64,000 nt of DNA from Telmatactis stephensoni (lineage: Eukaryota; Cnidaria; Anthozoa; Actiniaria; Isophelliidae), in NCBI GenBank assembly GCA_029948255.1, contig JALIZF010001697.1, positions 496,001 through 560,000 of the forward strand. Direction: 5' to 3'. This document shows, one piece after another, positions 56,524-64,000 of this stretch (position 1 is its first letter; each line of letters begins with the position of its first letter). A program made the translations under genes and the position numbers. The notes beneath the pieces are model-generated. The model searched no databases. It was given only the letters and a program-made list of their open reading frames with translations, and had not been told where the DNA came from.

Positions 56524-57983
56524 ATGGAGGTGAAGAAAAACGAGAAAGAAGTGGATAAAAATAATAAACTATTTACATGGAAGGAAGAGTCACAAAAAAT
56601 ATTGTTGCTGAAAGAAGTCATTATTGAAGAACCATACATTTTCAAAGAAGGGAGTAAAGAAAGAGGTGCTGCATGGACATCTATTGCAAAGCGGCTGGAG
56701 AAAGCAGGATTAAAAGTAACACAAAGGTCTGTGAGGGATAAATTTTCAAAGCTGCTGAAAGATTTCCAAACCAGAGAGAAGGAAGAACAAAAGGCCAGTG
56801 GGGTGGAGGTGGAATTTGGAGAAGTGGAGCAACTCCTTACTGACATAACAGAAAGAATGGAAGAAGAAAGTGAGAAACGAGTAAAGAAAGACAAAACTGA
56901 GAAAGAATGTGCAGAGGAAATGAGAAGGAAAGCAACAGAGTCCCTTTCCAAGACAAGAAAAAGGAGTGCTGGTGAAAATAGGTACATATAAATATTCTCT
57001 TATTGATTTACAATTAAATTTTTAACTTATGTATATGCTAATTTGAGCACTAGCTTTAAAGTTTTTCAAGTATGCAGTAGAGTGGTTTTCATAAATAAAG
57101 TGTACAAAAGAATTAGGGTGAGGTAGGGCTTAATTAGCTGTGTTTCATGGGTTTATGAAATCCACTCTAGCTGTATAGCAATCAGAGTATAATGTGTTTA
57201 TTTTAGTCTCAGTAAAGTCTAGCTCTATCAAGTGTTATAAATGTTTTGCACCATCACGTGATGGAAGCAGGAGGCAGGAGGCAGGAACAATAGAGTCTTG
57301 ACTAATTGGGTTTACATGACAAAGAGTTCAGTTTCCCAGGGGAAAAGACTATTGTTGTACCTCCTGTCATGGCTGCCATCACGTGATGGTGCAAATTTAG
57401 CCTCTATAGAGTCAAAAAAGTGAAAAAGCTGTTGAACACTCAAAAAGCCATATTAATCACTTGACTATGTTACAAGTGAATTTAGATTTACCTCAGTTGG
57501 TGAATTTTGACATTTTAGAGCCTTTCATCCACCCCTCCCTTCTGCTTTCCTTGCTGTTAAACTCCTCACAGTTCCTTCTGTACATACACAAATGGCAACC
57601 AAATTGAATGTTCATAATTATAAAATTGAAACCAAATCCTAGTAGTAACACTACGTATTGTGCTGTATTGCAGCAGTTCCATTTCAGATACAGAAGAGAA
57701 TGAAATTGCTGAGCCCCCAAAGAAAAAAAAGAGTCGTAACTCCATGCATATGGGCATCAATGAAATCATTAAAGAGTCACTTGAAGTCAAGAAGAAAGAA
57801 AGAGAAGAAGAGCAACATCTGAGAGCAATGGAGCTTGAGTTTAGAAAAGTTGAACAAGAACAGCAAAAGGGGTTGATGCAGTGTGTGATCCAGCAACAAC
57901 AAATGGTCATGCAGCAGCAGCAAGCCATGAATATGGCTGTGATAAACACATTAAACGAAATGCTGAAAACAATGAAAAAATGA
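56524..57983 (+). CDS. Harbinger Myb/SANT-like DNA-binding protein, two exons
   Basis: Exons 56524-56981 and 57674-57983 (GT-AG) join to 768 nt, 255 residues plus stop. The N-terminal half has KLFTWKEESQKILLLKEVII then RGAAWTSIAKRLEKAGLKVT and RSVRDKFSKLLKDF, a trihelix/MADF-like Myb fold with the spaced W residues. The C-terminal half is a long charged coiled coil (EVKKKEREEEQHLRAMELEF) ending in a glutamine/methionine-rich stretch. In Harbinger elements this protein binds the termini and helps import the transposase into the nucleus. The frame is fully open. It is convergent with the transposase, 254 bp apart. Confidence 0.8.
57080..57172. mobile_element. Small MITE in the Myb-like gene intron
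   Basis: The ends AGAGTGGTTTTCAT and ATGAAATCCACTCT are near-inverse. Same end type as the element at 45437-45585. It lies within the Harbinger intron, so it inserted after the Harbinger element or was carried with it. Confidence 0.5.
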
Positions 57984-58236
57984 CATTTTATATTTGAGTA
58001 ACAGTATTTTGCTAAACGTTAATATTGTCAGAAAGTATAAACTATATTTTACATATTTATATTTATACAAGATTTGTGACAATTTTTGAAAACTAATATA
58101 TATTTTTAAATAATTTATGATAAATTATAAATTTCATACATGTATTCCTTGATGAATCTTGTCAACCTGAAGGCAACCAGGTTGGTTTTAGGCATGATAT
58201 TTTCAGTAATAATACTTATATTGTAATAAAGTTGCC

Positions 58237-60369
58237 TCAAATTTGGAAGTATTCCTGGATGGTTGGAGGCTGTACACTAAAAAATGAACTGGTCATTGAT
58301 CCATACAAACAAGTGTGGGCATTCCTTAAGAGAGCACATACAGAATACATATTACCTATTGGGCTGAGACCTATCTTAAGATTTTTTTTATAATCAAGAA
58401 AAGCAAAATATGAAATAATGTCACCAAAAACCCACTCTACACTTGTTCGGACAGCACTCATTGAAGCATTGAATGCCTGTTCATTTTGGCTGAGAACAGC
58501 AGACTTGTAGGGGGCTTGAAGATGGACTCTGAGAGGGTAGGCAGGATCACCATAAATACAAAGTGGTTGACCAAGTGGGGTGTATGAGTGTTGGTGCAGC
58601 TGGTCAAGCAGACCAGACATTCTGAGCATTCCAGAATCATGACGTTTTCCTTCTGCCATAATGGAAAATTAAATAATTATTGATAATGCAGAAACACTAG
58701 TTTAATGCTGTGCTTTAATTGAAACAGTTTTTCGTTTGAACATTTTCAGAACCCAAGTACTAGTATGCAGATTGTTAACTGCAATATTGACAAGCTTTAA
58801 TGTGAGAAGTAAAAATGAAAAAAAGTTTGAATATGTTCAAACCAAAAACAAATTTACTATGAACTTAATAATCTATAAACAAACTCATCATTGTCTACAA
58901 ATTTTCTACAAGTTTTGCAATGGACACTTACCAACTGGACCAAAAAGATTTGCAATTAAACCATTTGGTGTAACCACAGACTGGAATTTGATAGCATGCA
59001 CTCTTTTATGGCCATTGTAGACCACTTTCTGATTTTCATCAGGACGGCAGATTGGACGCACTGTTCCATCAATAAAGCCCCAGCAGTTATCAAGAGCAGC
59101 CCCCTTCTGGTAAACAGCATTAGCAAAATTCTCCAGACATTGTGGCTGTAACCATGGCTGGTCCAAATCTCTTAAAAGATGACCATGTCTTTGATGTATA
59201 TAATCTGTAACCTATTATTCCAATATCATGAAGTCAATGCTATTATGAAATATTTTGGCTGTTTTTTGAGAAAGCCATGGCTTTGTCCTCTGATATAAAC
59301 ATAACCTACACTATATAGTCAGTCATATAAGGAACTGGGCATATGGTATGTTTATTATTTTATTTTGATGTGTGTATGTAGTTTAAAATAAGCATAATAT
59401 AGCTTTGATTCCCATTCACTTGTGTTGCATTTTTTCGGCTCCTAAAGGAACCCTTTTCATGTCATTAATTCATACATATTTTTATTTAGCATCACGATTT
59501 ATAAAGCTATTTACAAATATTGCATTGAAGACATTAAACAAGCTTTTAGATGCAAGCCATCTAAAATAACCTGTGCGGCTAGCCAAGGTAGATGGCTCAC
59601 CCTCCATTTGATGATGAGTATCTATAGCATTCCTCTTTCCAGTTGTAGGTTACATGTAAACAACTGCATGCAATTTGCATACTGACTAATTTTGAGAACT
59701 GGTTCATTAGGATAGCTATATAATTCGTGTTTTTCTCTCAGGAATATCAAAGCTGGTAATGAAAAAGAGAGAGGCAGACAGAGAAAAAGAGCAACACTGG
59801 GTCGTAAATAAAATCAAGCAGAAATTGTACGTCGCTTTTCTCAGCTGCACTGTTTGCTTGCATTACTCTTGAAACTTTCGTATTACCTGTGCAAAAATGT
59901 CCTTTCTTCAAACTCTTTGAAGCGTGGCATGACCATAATATGATCAAAGGAAATTAAAATTAATTTTAGCAATATTTACCTCGGTTAAAATCAAACTCAT
60001 TTCAGGAACTGAGCGACCAAATCGCGGTATCATGTCACTCAATCGACATGGATAAGCGAACCTCTTCAGCAACATGAGCAGACCTTCAAAACCAGATGCC
60101 ACAGTACCATTTGGACATTTAAACACATCTGGAATCCTCAAGGCTTCCATCAGTAATGGAAGTTCAGAAGGGGCAAATCTAAATTCGGCTTTTATTTCTG
60201 CCTCAGTCATGTCTTGTATTTGTTCTTCAATACGATCGTGCTTCCAGTACGTGTAAGGTGGGTTTTTTCTCGTCAGATCGACAAAAATTGCCACGAATTC
60301 ATCTTCATTAAGCAAATCTTCTACATAAAGCATTGCTGTAGCTTCCAGGATTGTTTTCTTCGAAAACAT
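58237..60369 (-). CDS. Harbinger transposase (DDE_4), three exons, intact
   Basis: Exons 59980-60369, 58932-59211 and 58237-58652 (GT-AG, phases 0 and 1) sum to 1086 nt, 361 residues plus stop. The N-terminal helical region has FRFAPSELPLLMEALRIP. Catalytic residues: D in WGFIDGTVRPI (exon 2), D in CIYGDPAYPL and E in TSVEWVFGDI (exon 3). The exon 2/3 join restores EGKRHDSGML, a conserved stretch of the family. Length fits Harbinger transposases. It acts with the Myb-like partner to cut and paste at 3-bp targets. No stop or frameshift is present, unlike every other large transposon gene in this window. Confidence 0.9.
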
Positions 60370-60676
60370 TATGAATTGTCATGGAAATAACGTGGAAAAA
60401 CATCTAAAGTCCCCAGAACTCGTATTTGTTTACAATCTAAACGTTACCATTTGACAGCAGACGACGAGTACGACAGCACCCGTACCCAAGCTCCGTGCGC
60501 TCCAAATTCGTACTCGTACTCGTAGTCGTCGTCGAATCTAAAGGTCTCTAATGTTAGAACAAAGACAGTGGCAGTTAAGGGAACATGAGAAATCCAAAAG
60601 AAAATATGAAATGAAAAATACACAATACTGGAAAAAGGAACTTAGAGAAAAAAGGCAAAGCAAAAGGAAACAATGA

Positions 60677-61608
60677 ATATAAACAATAATAATTCATTTT
60701 CACAGCTTTTTAGAGTGTGATTTAATTTTTAACAAGAAAATATGTCTTACATCTATTCATAGCTACTTTTAAACCTAAAAATTATTTTTAAAAATCATGT
60801 ATAATATATACTTTAATTTCTTTGATATATCAATTCAGACTGCAAGCTACTTTGTTAAAAGAAATACTCGCCTTTTCAGTATGAAAACGAGGAACAGCTA
60901 CAACCTTATCTCCTTTAAGAGTATGATTTTTGGGACTTTTAGACAAAAACAGCCTTATTCTAACTAGGAACTCCACCATATCCCCATCACCAATACAGTC
61001 AAAAAGTTTGTACCAATCACAAGAAAAATTACATTTTGCAAAATCATGTTTAAAAAGTTCCAGAGATATATTTGATACACAATGACCAGGAAAGAGATAA
61101 CGGAAGACATCATGCTCAATTTGAATTACTGAAGGGTTTGTGCTTTTTGATTTCAAGTGTTATATTCTAATTCGCTCCCCTGCTCAACCGAATATAAAAC
61201 ATATATCATGAAATACTAGACAGACTTACAGGAGTGTGTCCACACGACAAGGCGTGTGTGTCTTTATTAGGCATAAACAACGATGTATTATATAATTACA
61301 ACTAACATTTAAATCAATTGGTTACAATATCCATGTCTACGTATGATGTACATAAACAAAAATTCTACTAGGCTTAATGAGAATATGATGATGCAAGTAT
61401 CATTACCTATAGAATAATAAAAGAAGCACGAAACTAATGGAAACTTAGAAACTGTGCCTGGCCTCTGAATTGCCTTGTGGCAAGGCCTACTGCCAACAGG
61501 AGGTGCCAAAGACCCTTAATGAATCATTGGGAAAGGAGTGAAAAAATACCAGCCCCAGGGAATGCCCAGTTCAAAATAAACCAATCATTATACATTGGGT
61601 ATTTAATT
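60677..61608. other. Stretch without a supportable gene
   Basis: A 108-codon minus-strand frame at 60830-61156 (MKSKSTNPSVIQIEHDVFRY...) is the only long ORF. It shows no family I recognise, but its composition (aromatic and cysteine spacing) is not that of a shadow; it may be an exon of the element that also encodes the DUF3987-like protein. Otherwise A/T-rich. Confidence 0.35.
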
Positions 61609-61609
61609 T

Positions 61610-62965
61610 TTTTTTTACAAGACACGAAACGAAACGACAACAAACAAAAATGAATGGCTTTCAATTCGTGCCACGTGGAACTTTTCGCACGCTCACCATG
61701 GTTCCACATGCGATGACAAGTGGCGGTTTTCTGTCAAGTGGCGTCAGAAAAACACAATAATTTTGGAATACTGTACGTAGACAAACTCCTCGAGTTCAGA
61801 CTGACGAGGTTGTTCTTCCAAAAGAATATTTCGTTCAGTGCATTGTTATGAAGCCCGATGTTGATGCGCGAGTTCCACAAGGATCTCGATTCGATCACCT
61901 TGTAAATGTGTCTGGTCTTCAGCCGAGTCAACTGTCCTATGACTGGGGACATTGACATCACGTGGCCGGTCAACGTAGCGCAATTGCGCGCCGTCACATA
62001 TGGAGCCTCATTTAAGAAACCATCGAAAATTTCTAAGTACTTTCAAATTCGTTTGTCGGTGATACAAAAACGTCCGGAGGTGAGGCCCCACTTGAGACCC
62101 AACCAAACCAGAGACTGGACTGGATTCCAAACTGACTTGCTACTATTAACTGTGAACCCAACGTCCCTTAGAGAACACCTGACATAGTTAGCCTGTTGCT
62201 CGACAACGTCGAGGCAACTGGAAGTACCGCACCCGTCGTCGAGGTAAAGGACAATTTGAACCCCGTTAAACCTCCAGAATTTCACCAGGGGCCTTAATAC
62301 CTTAGTGAAGACAAAAGGAGCGGAACTGAGGCCAAAAAGAAGTACGGTGAAACAAAAATATTTCGCAACTCCGTGAAAAACCCATGAGAACCCCAGAAAG
62401 CCCTGATGTTCTGGAAATATTTCAATGTGATGATAACCGGATTTCAGATCAAAACTGAAAAGAAACCCCCCCTTTACTGACGTGTGACAACAGAAGACGC
62501 CAATCCTCAAACTTCAATTTCTGCTTCCAGATGCACTGATTAACGTGACGTAAGTCTAAAATTAATTTTCTTCCCGGAAGACTGAATGGAAACCGAAAGC
62601 GGATTATTTATGCAAGGGATAAAAGGAACTTCAACGACTGCGTGGTTTTGGACCAGTACAGAAATGGCGGTTTCTACAAAATCCCTGTGCTCCATGGTCG
62701 AGTTGTTATTCTTAAAATAAGCGCGAGTTGGAGTCTCTAGAAAGGGGATGCGATAGCCCTCCCTAATGGTCTCTAGAACAAAACTGTTTGCATTGATGAA
62801 ATCCCAGTAGGGAAGGTGAGCCTTGAGCCTACCCTTGAGCGTAGGTGGGCTGTCACTCTGCTCGTACTCAAATATATCGTCATCGTGCTCTAGCTGATCA
62901 GCGAGATCCTCGTTAATCTCTCTAAAGAAGCTTAAATTATCTAGAGGATCCATGACAAAATGCAA
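61610..62965 (-). pseudogene. DIRS-like reverse transcriptase/RNase H, frameshifted, 3'-truncated
   Basis: Minus strand, in order. First is a pre-RT segment with FINANSFVLETIREGYRIPF (62540-62965). The RT follows with FSFDLKSGYHHIEIFPEHQG, then VLLFGLSSAPFVFTKVLRPL and the catalytic YLDDG (62043-62510). Next is VIGQLTRLKTRHIYKVIESR and KLLCFSDAT, the RNase H start (61734-61997). Last is SSTWHELKAIHFCLLSFR (61640-61709). Phase changes occur near 62530, 62020 and 61730. The RNase H is incomplete and the tyrosine recombinase is missing. This is a different DIRS-like lineage from the copy at 30.8-33.7 kb. Confidence 0.85.
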
Positions 62966-63013
62966 TCATTTACAAACGAAATATACAAATATCAATACCT
63001 CAATCGAGGACAC

Positions 63014-63874
63014 TCAAGGTTTACCTCCTGTACGAGATGTACGAGAACCAGCAGTGGCTTGATTTAATTTTGGAGTAGTCTTTCTGCAGTCAATCCTCCA
63101 GTGACCCTGAAGTCCGCATGCAAAACAGATGTCAGTGGGCGCGGCTTTCCTGGGAGAAAAGCGTGGAAAGGTGGTTCTTTGGGAATTTGGCACGTAACTA
63201 GCTTGAACAGCGGCTGGGCTAGTGTAAGCAGTAGAAGAGGACTGGAAAGCTTGGGAACGTGCTCTTGGGACTTTACTGGCTTGCTTTTTCTGGTTCATTT
63301 TTCTGAGTGCCGCTTGTTCGGCTTTTTTAATCCTTTTTTGGTCCTCCGACCCACTGGCCAGCTCGTCAGAGAGATACTCGTTGACTAAGTCCCACCCAGT
63401 GGGGGATTTGTCTGCCAACCTGATAAGCTTGTTACGTTTCTTGATTTCCTTCTCGAGTTCGTCCAGAGAATTTGCGACCTGTGAATACTTTTTACGATGC
63501 AATGCCTTCTTTGCAGCCGCCACGTGGTCTGTGAGGGTGCAGTTGAACTTGTGCTGCTGTTTATTGCCTTCGTATTTGAAGCTGATCTCGGAACTGGCTT
63601 TGAGTTTCTTTGCCATGGAATACGAAGAACTCTGGGCTTCGTGTTTCAAGTCTTCCTTAACTGAAGATAACTTTTTGTCAAGGTAGCTCTTGAATAAGGA
63701 AAAAGTCGCCACTAAATCGCTGCTGTTGTCTGGTGGGGAGGGTTCGCTTAAAGCTGCTGCTTGGCCCTCCGTGGATATTTCTGTGACAGTTTCTAACAGG
63801 TGCGAGTCGTCTTCAGATGTAACGGCAAGAAGCTGTTCTTCTTCGGAAATGTGATGAGCTCCAGTAGAGTCCAT
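63014..63874 (-). CDS. DIRS-like Gag protein with zinc knuckle
   Basis: Start ATG is at 63874 (MDSTGAHHISEEEQ); an upstream in-frame ATG at 63955 is also open. The 286-residue frame is intact. It has an acidic N-terminus, a basic coiled-coil centre (KKALHRKKYSQVANSLDELEK), and at the C-terminus CFACGLQGHWRIDC, a CCHC zinc knuckle. It is the Gag of the element whose RT follows at 62965. Expected role: assembly of the RNA-protein particle used in reverse transcription. The 5' end of the element lies beyond 63955 and probably outside the window. Confidence 0.75.
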   Translation of the reverse strand: MDSTGAHHISEEEQLLAVTSEDDSHLLETVTEISTEGQAAALSEPSPPDNSSDLVATFSLFKSYLDKKLSSVKEDLKHEAQSSSYSMAKKLKASSEISFKYEGNKQQHKFNCTLTDHVAAAKKALHRKKYSQVANSLDELEKEIKKRNKLIRLADKSPTGWDLVNEYLSDELASGSEDQKRIKKAEQAALRKMNQKKQASKVPRARSQAFQSSSTAYTSPAAVQASYVPNSQRTTFPRFSPRKAAPTDICFACGLQGHWRIDCRKTTPKLNQATAGSRTSRTGGKP

Positions 63875-64000
63875 AGTAGTTTTTTTTACAAGACACGCCG
63901 CGAAGAAAGTTGGACGCGAATGAATAATCAACAACTTCCCTTTATATACCAGCATCCCGTTAACGAACTGTTAACTCCCTTAGGAAAACACTACTCACAT

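Larger units (their letters stand above)
55647..60548. mobile_element. Complete-looking Harbinger transposon (4.9 kb)
   Basis: Inverted ends: left TAGAGACCTTTAGATTCGAC then GACGACTACGAGTACGAG; right is the inverse ending AATCTAAAGGTCTC. Flanks are TAA at 55644-55646 and 60549-60551 (or AAT with ends AGAGACC/GGTCTCT), a PIF/Harbinger-type 3-bp duplication. It carries the two genes expected for this superfamily, divergent at neither end but convergent in the middle: a Myb-like protein (+) and a transposase (-), both with introns and no stops. It may still be active. Confidence 0.9.
54385..60676 (+). pseudogene. Uncharacterised transposase-like protein, interrupted by a Harbinger transposon
   Basis: Plus-strand pieces: 54385-54785, 54770-55177, 55181-55375, 55380-55550 and 55555-55646, then 60552-60676 after the insertion. 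Landmarks in order: RDQLNDLC; KISGDGARM (candidate acidic residue 1); a LGGD motif (candidate 2); NYACCWCLVYKD (CxxC); IVLDELHLLLRIMDVLI (candidate 3); VTPYMHALVFHVP; then GQGVEK and KWNAPADV. The last 41 codons after the insertion are charged (RQWQLREHEKSKRKYE). The spacing suggests a DDE-type nuclease but no named family. Breaks: phase changes near 54780, 55375 and 55555, and TAG at 55178-55180. Confidence 0.55.

Noticed and set aside
56508..56987. 159-codon minus-strand ORF
   Set aside because: Exact shadow of the Myb-like protein's charged coding strand.

Overview
This is a stretch of a repeat-saturated animal genome, most likely an anthozoan cnidarian (coral or sea anemone). The evidence is intron-rich genes with GT-AG splicing, two conserved animal genes, a tRNA-derived SINE, DIRS-like retroelements, Harbinger and Tc1-like transposons, many short palindromic elements, and protein families I associate with cnidarian repeats. 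Nothing looks bacterial. Genus cannot be told by eye.

Layout. Bases 57-7580 are one 19-bp minisatellite, invaded near its right end by two palindromic elements (7581-8320). PRORSD1, an Ala-tRNA(Pro) editing protein, follows at 8820-9326 (+). From 25364 down to 12825 (-) lies a complete 17-exon MSK-type kinase gene (RPS6KA4/5-like). Its exons sum to 2298 nt, 765 codons plus stop, with all phases closing. Its introns hold a piggyBac-like element, a LINE tail, a Tc1-like element with convergent ORFs and several hairpins. From 25.4 to 30.7 kb there are a microsatellite, palindromic elements, a SINE with target duplication, a LINE scrap and one degenerate exon.

From 30.7 kb on, almost everything is mobile or derived from mobile DNA. 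A broken DIRS-like element (ORFs on -) sits inside a 3.36-kb insertion. That insertion has a 15-bp target duplication and a poly(A) tail on the opposite (+) strand, as if a LINE enzyme had copied an antisense transcript. It lies just upstream of a PB1-domain ORF. That ORF was cut by a purine-rich element with a 9-bp target duplication, and its C-terminal half now lies 9 kb away on the other strand (42879-43319), so the segment has been inverted. Between the halves (about 34.48-42.44 kb) is the most interesting unit: a virus-like composite element with about 200-bp outer inverted repeats and an exact-looking 226-bp inner inverted repeat. It encodes a rolling-circle-replication-like protein, two small zinc-finger proteins, an acidic protein and a HerA/FtsK-type packaging ATPase. 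No DNA polymerase B or integrase is visible. Its genes carry a few breaks (frameshift, nonsense codons), so it looks recently inactivated.

From 43.4 to 51 kb are a SAP/coiled-coil gene fragment divergent from an unknown ORF, a Tc1/IS630-like transposase split by a nested PHD-encoding transposon, and a 60-bp satellite. From 53.5 to 64 kb are a DUF3987-like fragment, an uncharacterised transposase-like pseudogene interrupted by an apparently intact 4.9-kb Harbinger transposon (transposase plus Myb-like protein, both with introns), and a second truncated DIRS-like element. At two nested insertions, removing the insert with one copy of its 3-bp duplication restores the host reading frame exactly.
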